From positions 1-9,916 of the forward strand of contig CANCEQ010000111.1 of NCBI GenBank assembly GCA_947375085.1: 9,916 nt of DNA, in the 5' to 3' direction. Shown here piece after piece: positions 1 to 7,251 of the stretch. Each line of letters starts with the position of its first letter. Position 1 is the first letter of the stretch. Source of the DNA: Flavobacteriales bacterium (GTDB lineage Bacteria > Bacteroidota > Bacteroidia > Flavobacteriales > Crocinitomicaceae). The position numbers and the translations under genes were made by a program. The notes under the pieces are model-generated. The model saw only the letters and a list, made by a program, of their open reading frames with translations. It was not told the origin of the DNA and ran no database searches.

Positions 1-14
1 ATAGTTCCAAAACG

Positions 15-1934
15 TTATATTTTTACAAGATAATAAATAACCAACCCGATGATTCCGAAAACCATCCATAAAATATACCAATCTGTTTTACCTGATTGCC
101 ATTTTTTAACCAATTCTCCTGATCTGTCAATTGTTTTCGTAGCAAATGTCACGATTCCATTTAACAAGAAAAGCTCGATAATTTGGTGACCTTTTTCAGA
201 AATCCATTCGATTGGTTTTACAAATAAAGCATTGTAAATTTCATCGATGTATAATTTGTTAGCTGATACTTTCGCCCATCCTGAAAGTTGATTATCCTCA
301 ACAGGTAATTTTTTCTTACTAACATACATCGTATAAGAAACTGAAAGTGCAATTAAAGTCAAAACAGAAGCTGAAATCATCAACATCATTGTTTGACCGT
401 TAGAAATCTCTACTTCAGCAATTTTATTCAATCCACCAACATTGTGCTCTAATAAATGAGAGAACCAGTGGTGTCCACCTAATAAACTTGGAACATTTAA
501 TAAACCACCAATTACAGATAGTACAGCTAAAACAGCTAAAGGTAAAGTCATGTTTAATGGACTTTCATGTAAATGACTTTTTGCATGCTCTGAACCTCTG
601 AATTCACCATAAAACACAACGAAATACATACGGAACATATAAATAGCAGTCAATAAAGCACTAAAAGCTAATAAACCATAAATCAATGGATTGTGCGCTA
701 ATGCATGTGCTAAAATCTCATCTTTAGAAAAGAAACCTGATAAGAACGGGAATCCTGAGATTGCCAATGTACCAATCAAGAATGTGAAATGAGTCACAGG
801 AATGAATTTTTTCAAACCACCCATTTTACGAATATCTTGTTCGTCAGACATTGCGTGAATCACACTTCCTGAACCTAAAAATAACAATGCTTTAAAGAAT
901 GCGTGTGTTGTAACGTGAAACAAAGCAGCTGTATATGCTCCCATTCCCAATGCAACAAATATAAATCCTAATTGAGAAACTGTTGAATAAGCTAATACTT
1001 TCTTAATATCGTTTTGACGCATTGCAATGAAAGCAGTCACCAATGAAGTCGCTAAACCAACATACAACATAATGTCTTGTGTCATTTGCGCTCCAACGTG
1101 TTCGAACAAGAAATTAGAACGAACAACTAAAAAGATACCAGCTGTTACCATTGTTGCAGCATGAATTAAAGCTGAAACTGGTGTTGGTCCCGCCATCGCA
1201 TCAGGCAACCAAGTAAACAATGGAATTTGAGCACTTTTACCAGTTGCACCTATAAACAAGCAAATTGTAATACCGAACATCATCCAAGTAGAAACTGGAA
1301 TTTGATCAATTAAAATTTTGTCTGCTAATTCAGTGTATTCTAATGTTCCAAATTGAGCTAATAATAAGAAAAGTCCGATTAACAAACCTAAATCCCCTAT
1401 TCTATTCATAATGAATGCTTTTCTAGCAGCTAAACCGTTCAATAATCCTTTTTGAGCATCGCTGTAGTGGAAACCAATCAATAAGTAAGAACAAATACCA
1501 ACACCTTCCCATCCGAAGAAAAGCATAAAGTAGTTAGATCCTAATACCAAGATTAACATCGCAAAGATGAACAAATTCAAATAAGTAAAGAACTTGTAAT
1601 AACCTTCATCGTGACTCATATACCCCATAGAGAATAAATGAATCAAAGAACCTACTCCTGTAATGATTAAAACCATCCAAATTGAAAGATTATCAACTAA
1701 AAGTCGAGCATTCAATGTGAAATCTTCTAATTTCAAAATAGTAAATAAGTTGATTTTAACAGCTTCATCTAATTGAAAGAATACTGTTACTGCCAAAAAG
1801 AAAGAAGTCAATACGGCAAGAGTTGCAATACTTCCTACTAAAACTTTCGGTAATTTTTTTCCTAAAACACCATTAATAAAACCACCAATTAAAGGAAGCG
1901 CTATAATTAACGGTATGAGTTGTTGAATTGACAT
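15..1934 (-). CDS. nuoL: NADH-quinone oxidoreductase subunit L (proton-pumping antiporter-like subunit)
   Basis: Distal antiporter-like membrane subunit of complex I, thought to carry one proton channel and the long lateral helix that runs along the membrane arm. The 639-aa product is highly hydrophobic, as expected for about 16 membrane segments, and has the usual NuoL length. Visible motifs include GWEGVGICSY (141-150) with the conserved Glu143, Asp181 in NRIGDLG, and Lys233 in TGKSAQIPLF followed by TWLPDAMAGPTPVSALIHAATM-type sequence to about 262. His340, His344 and Lys348 sit in the LFHVTTHAFFKAL stretch, and Lys404 in FFSKDEI. These match the charged residues known to matter in the E. 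coli protein (Glu144, Asp178, Lys229, Lys399). The C-terminal part (about 550-639) fits the lateral helix and last anchor helix. The ATG start lies 5 bases after the nuoK stop. The gene is complete; only 14 bases follow it, so nuoM is not visible. Confidence 0.97.
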   Translation of the reverse strand: MSIQQLIPLIIALPLIGGFINGVLGKKLPKVLVGSIATLAVLTSFFLAVTVFFQLDEAVKINLFTILKLEDFTLNARLLVDNLSIWMVLIITGVGSLIHLFSMGYMSHDEGYYKFFTYLNLFIFAMLILVLGSNYFMLFFGWEGVGICSYLLIGFHYSDAQKGLLNGLAARKAFIMNRIGDLGLLIGLFLLLAQFGTLEYTELADKILIDQIPVSTWMMFGITICLFIGATGKSAQIPLFTWLPDAMAGPTPVSALIHAATMVTAGIFLVVRSNFLFEHVGAQMTQDIMLYVGLATSLVTAFIAMRQNDIKKVLAYSTVSQLGFIFVALGMGAYTAALFHVTTHAFFKALLFLGSGSVIHAMSDEQDIRKMGGLKKFIPVTHFTFLIGTLAISGFPFLSGFFSKDEILAHALAHNPLIYGLLAFSALLTAIYMFRMYFVVFYGEFRGSEHAKSHLHESPLNMTLPLAVLAVLSVIGGLLNVPSLLGGHHWFSHLLEHNVGGLNKIAEVEISNGQTMMLMISASVLTLIALSVSYTMYVSKKKLPVEDNQLSGWAKVSANKLYIDEIYNALFVKPIEWISEKGHQIIELFLLNGIVTFATKTIDRSGELVKKWQSGKTDWYILWMVFGIIGLVIYYLVKI

Positions 1935-1939
1935 CCTAA

Positions 1940-2266
1940 TTATCCTTTAAGTTTATTAAATATCCCTAAATCTACAGATCTTGTATTACGGTAAAGCAAT
2001 ACTAAAATGGATAAACCTACAGTCGCTTCCGCTGCTGCAACCACCATAATAAAGAAGACAAATAATTGTCCATCTGATTTTCCAAAATAAGTAGAGAAAG
2101 CAACTAATAATAAGTTCACAGAACTTAACATTAATTCAATACACATCAACAAGATAATTGCATTTTTGCGTATCAACACACCCACTACTCCAATAACGAA
2201 TAGTATTGTTGAAAGTACTATATAGTACTGAATCGATAATGATTCAAAAATAGAAGCTAATACCAT
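1940..2266 (-). CDS. nuoK: NADH-quinone oxidoreductase subunit K
   Basis: Small membrane subunit of complex I (ND4L family) lying between NuoJ and the antiporter-like subunits and contributing to a proton path. The 108-aa product shows three hydrophobic segments at about 15-32, 37-59 and 67-91, the family topology. Glu44 in the second helix (MCIELML) and Glu80 in the third (VAAAEATVGL) correspond to the essential E. coli residues Glu36 and Glu72, with the same spacing of 36. The GQLFVFFIMVVAAAEA stretch is typical of the family. The length is slightly above the usual 100-102 aa because of a few extra N-terminal residues. The ATG start is 2 bases past the nuoJ stop, with A/T-rich sequence and no clear ribosome site upstream, so translation is probably coupled to nuoJ. 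Confidence 0.96.
   Translation of the reverse strand: MVLASIFESLSIQYYIVLSTILFVIGVVGVLIRKNAIILLMCIELMLSSVNLLLVAFSTYFGKSDGQLFVFFIMVVAAAEATVGLSILVLLYRNTRSVDLGIFNKLKG
1943..1948 (-). promoter_or_regulatory. Shine-Dalgarno-like site for nuoL
   Basis: The minus strand reads AAAGGA here, 8 bases before the nuoL ATG and overlapping the last codons of nuoK. It matches the anti-Shine-Dalgarno consensus. It stands out because most other starts in this operon (for example nuoG, nuoH and nuoK) have only A/T-rich sequence upstream, as is usual in Bacteroidota. It also encodes the last Lys-Gly of NuoK, so the match may be incidental. Confidence 0.35.
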
Positions 2267-2268
2267 AA

Positions 2269-2778
2269 TTAATCAATTATTTGTTTTTCACGTTTTGCTA
2301 ATACTACTGCTCCAACGATTGCTGCGATGAACAACACAGATGAAATTTCGAAAGGTAAAATATACGTTGAGAATAATTCTCTACCTAAAACTTCAACCAA
2401 TCCTTGATCATCATTTCCTGTTACAACCGCTTTTGATACAACAGCATTTTTTAATGAGGCAATCAAAACAGTTAACAAAGAACCTCCAGCAATTGCAGCC
2501 GCTGCTTTCATTGCGATTGAAGATCTTGGTTCATTGTCTTTACTTAAGTTCAACATCATCAATACGAATAAGAACAATACCATAATGGCACCTGCGTAAA
2601 CGATAATATTAACAATTGCTAAAAATTGAGCATTCATTAAAACGTAATTCGCTGAAATTAAGAAAAACGTTAAGATTAAGTAAAGAATACTTCTTACGGG
2701 ATGTGTGCTTAAAATCACCATCAAAGCCGAACCAATAGTCAAGCCTCCCAAAATATATGCGATAGTTTCTATATTCAT
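2269..2778 (-). CDS. nuoJ: NADH-quinone oxidoreductase subunit J
   Basis: Membrane subunit of complex I (ND6 family), located between NuoH/NuoA and NuoK. Its third helix is known to change shape during coupling of quinone reduction to proton pumping. The 169-aa product has five hydrophobic segments at about 3-23, 28-46, 52-77, 92-110 and 139-162, matching family topology and length. The diagnostic helix-3 motif IVYAGAIMVLFLFVLMMLNL lies at 59-78 and includes the conserved Tyr61. PVRS near residue 27 is also typical. The hydrophilic stretch around 112-138 fits the variable loop before the last helix. The ATG start overlaps the nuoI stop in an ATGA junction (4 bases), implying translational coupling. 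Confidence 0.96.
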   Translation of the reverse strand: MNIETIAYILGGLTIGSALMVILSTHPVRSILYLILTFFLISANYVLMNAQFLAIVNIIVYAGAIMVLFLFVLMMLNLSKDNEPRSSIAMKAAAAIAGGSLLTVLIASLKNAVVSKAVVTGNDDQGLVEVLGRELFSTYILPFEISSVLFIAAIVGAVVLAKREKQIID

Positions 2779-3317
2779 TTTTCTTTACGTTTACCAGTCA
2801 ATTGACGTTTTGAAATATCAATTCTGTGATTTACATCTTCTACCAAACGATCTTTCCCCATGATAAAATCTTCTCTCTCTAATTGAGATGGCACGATTCT
2901 ATCCGTTAAAAAGATAGCTTCCTTCGGACAAGCTTCCTCACACAATCCACAGAAAATACAACGCAACATATTGATTTCATACGTCGCTGCATATTTTTCT
3001 TCTCTGTATAAATTTTCTTCTCCTTTTTTACGTTCAGCTGCTACCATTGTAATTGCTTCAGCAGGACAAGCCACTGCGCACAAACCACAAGCTGTACAAT
3101 TTTCTCTACCTTGTTCATCTCTTTTTAAGACATGTTGTCCACGGTAAACAGGAGCAAATTCACGTTGTTCTTCAGGATATTTTGTTGTATTATTTTTTCT
3201 GAACAAGTGTCTTGCTGTAATCAACATTCCACCAAAAATGGCAGGTAAATATAGTTTCTCAAGAAAAGACATCTTCTTGTTTGAAACCATTTTACTTCTA
3301 TTTGTTAAACTTTGCAT
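2775..3317 (-). CDS. nuoI: NADH-quinone oxidoreductase subunit I (two [4Fe-4S] clusters, N6a/N6b)
   Basis: Ferredoxin-like subunit that passes electrons from NuoG towards cluster N2 in NuoB. Two classic 8Fe-ferredoxin motifs are present. Counted from the ATG chosen here, Cys74, Cys77, Cys80 and Cys84 (CTACGLCAVACP) form one, and Cys120, Cys123, Cys126 and Cys130 (CIFCGLCEEACP) the other. The last Cys of each motif is followed by Pro, and each would ligate the neighbouring cluster in the usual way. An N-terminal amphipathic or hydrophobic segment around LYLPAIFGGMLITARHLF (about 22-39) fits the membrane-surface helix of NuoI. The product is 180 aa. I start at the ATG at 3317: the reading frame can be extended two codons upstream to a TTG at 3323, but ATG is preferred and the TTG has no ribosome site. 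ATGs at 3290 and 3272 are possible alternatives but would shorten the N-terminus. The gene is separated from nuoH by 32 bases, the largest gap in the operon. Confidence 0.95.
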   Translation of the reverse strand: MQSLTNRSKMVSNKKMSFLEKLYLPAIFGGMLITARHLFRKNNTTKYPEEQREFAPVYRGQHVLKRDEQGRENCTACGLCAVACPAEAITMVAAERKKGEENLYREEKYAATYEINMLRCIFCGLCEEACPKEAIFLTDRIVPSQLEREDFIMGKDRLVEDVNHRIDISKRQLTGKRKEK

Positions 3318-3349
3318 AGTCAATAACTTCGGGTACTATTAACACTAAA
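3318..3349 (-). other. nuoH-nuoI intergenic gap with weak inverted repeat
   Basis: This is the longest non-coding stretch in the window (32 bases). On the minus strand GTTAATA (3343-3337) could pair with TATTGAC (3325-3319), giving a 7-pair stem with one G-U pair and an 11-base loop directly upstream of the nuoI ATG. It is A/T-rich and has no U-run after it, so it does not look like an intrinsic terminator. No promoter consensus of the Bacteroidota type (TTTG plus TAnnTTTG) is visible. It may only be spacer. Confidence 0.3.
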
Positions 3350-4384
3350 TTATTTTGTAAACCAACCTTCCCAGATGGCAATTACTACTGCAGTAATCAA
3401 TAAATTGATCAACGCAATTGGAATCATTTTTTTCCAACCTAAATGCATCAATTGATCGTATCTGAAACGTGGTAACGTCCATCTGATCCACATAAATACA
3501 AAGATGAAGAAAACGATTTTAGCAAAAAATACTAATGTTCCGATAATTGCTAATGTATTTCCAGAGAAAGCATCCATTCCTGGGAAATTGTATCCTCCAA
3601 AGAATAAAGCCGCAATTACTGCTGAAGAAATAAACATATTAATGTATTCAGCAAATAAGAAGAAACCTAATTTCATTGAGCTATACTCTGTGTGGTAACC
3701 TCCAATTAACTCACTTTCACATTCTGCTAAATCGAAAGGTGCTCTGTTACATTCTGCTAAAGCACAAACGAAGAAAATTAAGAAAGCAACTGGTTGTTTA
3801 AATACAAACCAACTTATTCCGTGTTGTGCATCAACAATGTCTCTTAAACTTAAACTTCCTGTTAATAATACAATTGTTATTACAGAAACTCCCATTGCTA
3901 ACTCATATGAAATCATTTGAGATGATGCTCTAATCGCTCCGAACAAAGAATATTTATTATTTGAAGACCAACCTCCTATCATAATTCCATAAACTCCAAC
4001 TGAAACAAATCCCATAATGAAAAGGATTCCGATGTTTACATCTGCTACTTGCAACGCGATATCTCTTCCGAAAGCTTGTACGTTTGGTCCCCAAGGAATA
4101 ACTGCTCCTGTAATCAATGAAGTAAACATGGCAATACCTGGAGCTAAAATAAATAACCATTTATCAGAATTAAATGGAATAAAATCTTCTTTAAAGAACA
4201 TTTTCCCACCATCTGCTAAAGGTTGTAGAAGTCCCCAAGGACCTGCTCTATCTGGACCGATACGATCTTGAAACCAAGCAGCAACTTTACGCTCTAAATA
4301 AGTTGAATACATTGCAATTCCTAAAGAAACAGCAAATAGTATAACAACTAAAATTAGTTTTTCCCAAAATAATCCTATATCCAT
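3350..4384 (-). CDS. nuoH: NADH-quinone oxidoreductase subunit H
   Basis: Membrane subunit (ND1 family) that forms the heel of complex I, much of the quinone chamber and the start of the polar axis of the membrane arm. The 344-aa product has the expected length and about eight hydrophobic segments. Diagnostic motifs are ERKVAAWFQDRIGPDRAG (31-48), LLQPLADGGKMFFKED (52-67), SWSSNNKYS-like sequence near 139-146, ASSQMISYELAMG (153-165, Glu161), AECNRAPFDLAECESEL (210-226, Glu211, Glu223, Glu225), GGYHTEYSSMKLG (228-240), FAEY (Glu246) and LPRFRYDQLMHLGWK (304-318). Glu161, Glu211 and Glu246 match conserved acidic residues of the family. Asp45 replaces the more usual Asn of GPNRxG. The ATG overlaps the nuoG stop by one base (TAATG), indicating coupled translation. 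Confidence 0.97.
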   Translation of the reverse strand: MDIGLFWEKLILVVILFAVSLGIAMYSTYLERKVAAWFQDRIGPDRAGPWGLLQPLADGGKMFFKEDFIPFNSDKWLFILAPGIAMFTSLITGAVIPWGPNVQAFGRDIALQVADVNIGILFIMGFVSVGVYGIMIGGWSSNNKYSLFGAIRASSQMISYELAMGVSVITIVLLTGSLSLRDIVDAQHGISWFVFKQPVAFLIFFVCALAECNRAPFDLAECESELIGGYHTEYSSMKLGFFLFAEYINMFISSAVIAALFFGGYNFPGMDAFSGNTLAIIGTLVFFAKIVFFIFVFMWIRWTLPRFRYDQLMHLGWKKMIPIALINLLITAVVIAIWEGWFTK

Positions 4385-5352
4385 TATTCTATATTTTTAG
4401 TTGCGTTTTTCAAAGGATTTGGTTTCTCGTAATGTCCTTGAGAAACAACAGAATGACGATTGATATGACGAGGTCCTTCAATTGTCCATTGTGCTAAATC
4501 TTTTTTCTCAAAACGACATTCGTTACACAACCATTCTGGTTTACCATCAACCACTTCTACTTCTCCGTACTGATCTTGACGAGTTGTAACTCTGTACATT
4601 TGTTTACCAAACATCCAAACTACTGCTTTACCAGAACATTTTGTGCACTCGCAAGAAGCATCCATTGGTTTCAAGAACCAAACACGACTTTTAAAACGCG
4701 CTGTTCTATCTGTTAATGCACCTACCGGACAAACATCAATCATATTTCCAGAGAAATCGTTGTCTACTGCTTTTTCAATATACGTTGAAATTTCTGTATG
4801 ATCTCCTCTATGTAAAGCACCATGTACACGTTGATCAGTCAATTGATTTGCAACATGAACACATCTATAACACAAGATACATCTGTTCATGTGTAACTTG
4901 ATATTTTCACCAATATCAATCGGTTCAAATGTTCTACGTTCCTCTTCATAACGAGTACCCGCTTTACCATGAGAAAAACCTAAATCTTGAAGATCACATT
5001 CTCCAGCTTGATCACAAACTGGACAATCCAACGGGTGATTCGCTAATAAAAACTCAACTACAGCTCCACGGTTTTCGATAACCTTTTCACTTGTTCTGTT
5101 TTTAACAATCATTCCATCTTGAACTTGTGTAGAACAAGAAACCATTAATTTTGGCATTGGACGAGGATCTTTTGTTGAACCTGCTGCAACTTCTACAAGA
5201 CAAGTACGACATTTACCTCCAGTTCCTGGTAAAGAACTATAATAGCACATAGCAGGAGGAACGATGTCACCACCAACCTGACGAGCAGCGTTCATGATTG
5301 TTGTTCCTTCTTCTACTTCTATTTCTATATCATCAATTGTGACTTTGATCAT
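4384..5352 (-). CDS. nuoG: NADH-quinone oxidoreductase subunit G, short form (Fe-S protein)
   Basis: Fe-S subunit carrying electrons from NuoF to NuoI. The N-terminal [2Fe-2S] ferredoxin domain has Cys36, Cys48, Cys51 and Cys73 (N1b). Next comes the NADH-dehydrogenase-G module with His106, Cys110, Cys113 and Cys119 (HPLDCPVCDQAGEC, cluster N5), then Cys158, Cys161, Cys164 and Cys208 (CILCYRC and DVCPVGAL, cluster N4). Residues 220-290 resemble the start of the 4Fe-4S Mo/W bis-MGD domain. They carry five cysteines: Cys234, Cys236, Cys239, Cys276 and Cys279. The protein then stops at 322 aa, whereas NuoG of E. coli or Thermus is about 780-910 aa and has a large molybdopterin-oxidoreductase-like domain. 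The stop overlaps the nuoH ATG (TAATG), so the short form is not a local frameshift. As far as I recall, short NuoG is usual in Flavobacteriia. The ATG start is 10 bases past the nuoF stop, with no clear Shine-Dalgarno sequence. Confidence 0.93.
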   Translation of the reverse strand: MIKVTIDDIEIEVEEGTTIMNAARQVGGDIVPPAMCYYSSLPGTGGKCRTCLVEVAAGSTKDPRPMPKLMVSCSTQVQDGMIVKNRTSEKVIENRGAVVEFLLANHPLDCPVCDQAGECDLQDLGFSHGKAGTRYEEERRTFEPIDIGENIKLHMNRCILCYRCVHVANQLTDQRVHGALHRGDHTEISTYIEKAVDNDFSGNMIDVCPVGALTDRTARFKSRVWFLKPMDASCECTKCSGKAVVWMFGKQMYRVTTRQDQYGEVEVVDGKPEWLCNECRFEKKDLAQWTIEGPRHINRHSVVSQGHYEKPNPLKNATKNIE

Positions 5353-5362
5353 AATTGTATTA

Positions 5363-6706
5363 TTATAAAGTTATTGCAGGAGTTTTTAATAAACCATAGT
5401 TACCTTTCAATGCATCCTGTGGATTTTTAACATGCCATTCAAATTCCTCACGGAAATGACGAATTGCAGCAGCAACTGGCCAAGCAGCAGCATCTCCAAG
5501 TGGACAAATTGTATTTCCTTCGATTTTCTTATTGATATCAGCCAATAAATCGATGTCTCTCATATTTCCTTCTCCATTCTCAATACGTCTCAAGACTTTT
5601 TCCATCCAAGAAGTACCTTCACGACAAGGTGAACATTGACCACATGATTCATGCGAATAGAAACGAGCAAAATTCCATGTATTTCTTACAATACATTGAT
5701 CTTCATCAAAAACAATGAATCCTCCAGAACCTAACATAGATCCAGTAGCAAATCCACCATCAGATAAACTTTCGTAACTCATGTAACGAGTTTCTCCAGC
5801 AGCTGTTTTAGTAATTAAATGAGCAGGTAAAATTGGAACTGAAGATCCACCCGGAATTAACGCTTTGATTTTTTTACCATTCGCAATTCCTCTACACCAG
5901 TCATCTCCGTAGATAAATTCTTCTACCGATAAACCTAATTCTATTTCATAAACTCCAGGACGAGCTAAATTTCCACATGCAGAAATTAATTTCGTTCCAG
6001 AACTTTTTTCTGTACCAATTTTCAAGTATTCATCAGCACCAATATTTAAAATTGGAACAACTGTAGCAATACTTTCAACGTTATTTACAACCGTTGGACA
6101 ACCATATAATCCTTTAATTGCTGGGAATGGTGGTTTCATACGAGGATTCCCTCTTTTACCTTCCAACGATTCTAAAAGTGCAGTTTCTTCTCCACAGATA
6201 TAAGCACCTCCTCCTGGAGCTACATATAAATCTAAATCATAACCTGAACCTTGAATATTTTTTCCTAACCATCCGTTTTTATACGCTTCAGCAATTGCTT
6301 TTTCAAGAATTTCTAAAACGAAATAATACTCACCACGGATATAGATATAAGAAGTATTTGCACCTAAAGCATAACTAGAAGCAATCATACCTTCAATCAA
6401 CAAATGAGGAATTTTTTCCATCAAGAATCTATCTTTGAATGTACCTGGCTCACTTTCGTCAGCATTACACACTAAATATCTTGGAACACCTTCTGGTTTT
6501 GCTAAAAATGACCATTTCATTCCAGTTGGGAAACCTGCTCCTCCTCTACCTTTCAAAGCAGATTTTTGAACTTCTTCCACAACTTCTTGAGGCGACATTG
6601 TTTTTAATGCTTTCTCAACAGATTTATACCCACCGTGATTACGGTAAACATCATACGTTTCAATACCAGGAACGTTAATGTGTTCTAAAAGTAATTTTCT
6701 ACTCAT
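5363..6706 (-). CDS. nuoF: NADH-quinone oxidoreductase subunit F (NADH/FMN-binding, cluster N3)
   Basis: Catalytic NADH-oxidising subunit of complex I; binds NADH and FMN and carries the [4Fe-4S] cluster N3 that starts the electron chain. The 447-aa product has the normal length. The glycine-rich motif GRGGAGFPTGMKW is at 53-65 and the flavin-site motif NADESEPGTFKDR at 81-93. The APGGGAYICGEETALLESLEG stretch runs from 163 to 183, with RGNPRMKPPFPA following. The N3 ligands are Cys355, Cys358 and Cys361 (ESCGQCSPCREG) and Cys401 (TICPLGDAAAWP). The start is the ATG at 6706, which overlaps the nuoE stop by one base (TAATG). The nuoG start follows 10 bases after the stop. With NuoE and NuoG it would form the peripheral NADH dehydrogenase module in the cytoplasm. 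Nothing is missing or unusual. Confidence 0.98.
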   Translation of the reverse strand: MSRKLLLEHINVPGIETYDVYRNHGGYKSVEKALKTMSPQEVVEEVQKSALKGRGGAGFPTGMKWSFLAKPEGVPRYLVCNADESEPGTFKDRFLMEKIPHLLIEGMIASSYALGANTSYIYIRGEYYFVLEILEKAIAEAYKNGWLGKNIQGSGYDLDLYVAPGGGAYICGEETALLESLEGKRGNPRMKPPFPAIKGLYGCPTVVNNVESIATVVPILNIGADEYLKIGTEKSSGTKLISACGNLARPGVYEIELGLSVEEFIYGDDWCRGIANGKKIKALIPGGSSVPILPAHLITKTAAGETRYMSYESLSDGGFATGSMLGSGGFIVFDEDQCIVRNTWNFARFYSHESCGQCSPCREGTSWMEKVLRRIENGEGNMRDIDLLADINKKIEGNTICPLGDAAAWPVAAAIRHFREEFEWHVKNPQDALKGNYGLLKTPAITL

Positions 6707-7248
6707 TAGTTTTGGCTATTTGTAGATGAATATTTTGCACGATACTCTTCAATTAAAGCGTCCACTTTTTCTGGAGTTAAATGTTCATGATATGTTTTAC
6801 CACATTGTAACATTGGTCCGTAACCACAAGCACCTAAACATTCAGCAGTTTTTAATGTAAACATACCATCAGCACTTGTCTCACCCACTTTAGAGATTCC
6901 TAATTTCGTTTTGATATATTCGATAATGTTATCACTACCAACCAACATACATGGTCCTGTACGACAAACTTCGAAAACAAATTTTCCAGTTGGCTCTAAA
7001 TTGAACATTGTATAAAAAGTAGCAACTTCATATACTTCAATTGGTTGAATATCCAATAAACCTGCAACATAATCCATTGTTTCAGGACTTAACCATCCAC
7101 TGAATTCTTCTTCTGCAATATGCAAAACACGAAGGATTGCACTTTTTTGACGACCTTCAGGGAATTGTTTGATAACTCCTTGAACTTCTTCTAGTTTTTC
7201 TGCACTAAAAGGAGGTCTTTTTGCTTGTATTTCTTGTGTACTTATCAT
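6706..7248 (-). CDS. nuoE: NADH-quinone oxidoreductase subunit E ([2Fe-2S] cluster N1a)
   Basis: Thioredoxin-fold [2Fe-2S] subunit of the NADH dehydrogenase module, partner of NuoF; its cluster N1a is close to FMN but off the main electron path. In the 180-aa product the four ligands are Cys95 and Cys100 (EVCRTGPCML) and Cys137 and Cys141 (TAECLGACGYGP), the family pattern CxxxxC then CxxxC. The N-terminal helical part includes the typical sequences GWLSPETMDYVA (51-62) and EVYEVATFYTMF (71-82). The ATG start is 3 bases past the nuoD stop and the stop shares one base with the nuoF ATG. Length and order are normal for nuoE. Confidence 0.97.
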   Translation of the reverse strand: MISTQEIQAKRPPFSAEKLEEVQGVIKQFPEGRQKSAILRVLHIAEEEFSGWLSPETMDYVAGLLDIQPIEVYEVATFYTMFNLEPTGKFVFEVCRTGPCMLVGSDNIIEYIKTKLGISKVGETSADGMFTLKTAECLGACGYGPMLQCGKTYHEHLTPEKVDALIEEYRAKYSSTNSQN

Positions 7249-7251
7249 GTT

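Noticed and set aside
2340..2585. Plus-strand open frame of 81 codons opposite nuoJ
   Set aside because: Leu/Gln-rich antisense translation with no domain; nuoJ is intact and in operon context.
3957..4160. Minus-strand out-of-frame open frame inside nuoH
   Set aside because: It overlaps well-conserved NuoH motifs in another frame and has no family features of its own.
4017..4271. Plus-strand open frame of 84 codons inside nuoH
   Set aside because: It lies wholly antisense to a strongly conserved part of nuoH and shows no recognisable domain; it is explained as a shadow of the minus-strand gene.
4384..4386. Possible frameshift truncating nuoG
   Set aside because: The stop forms a clean TAATG junction with nuoH and nuoH starts immediately, leaving no room for a lost NuoG C-terminal domain.
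6118..6678. Two plus-strand open frames (6118-6378, 6439-6678) opposite nuoF
   Set aside because: Leu/His/Tyr-rich low-complexity translations typical of antisense frames in AT-rich DNA; nuoF is intact on the other strand.
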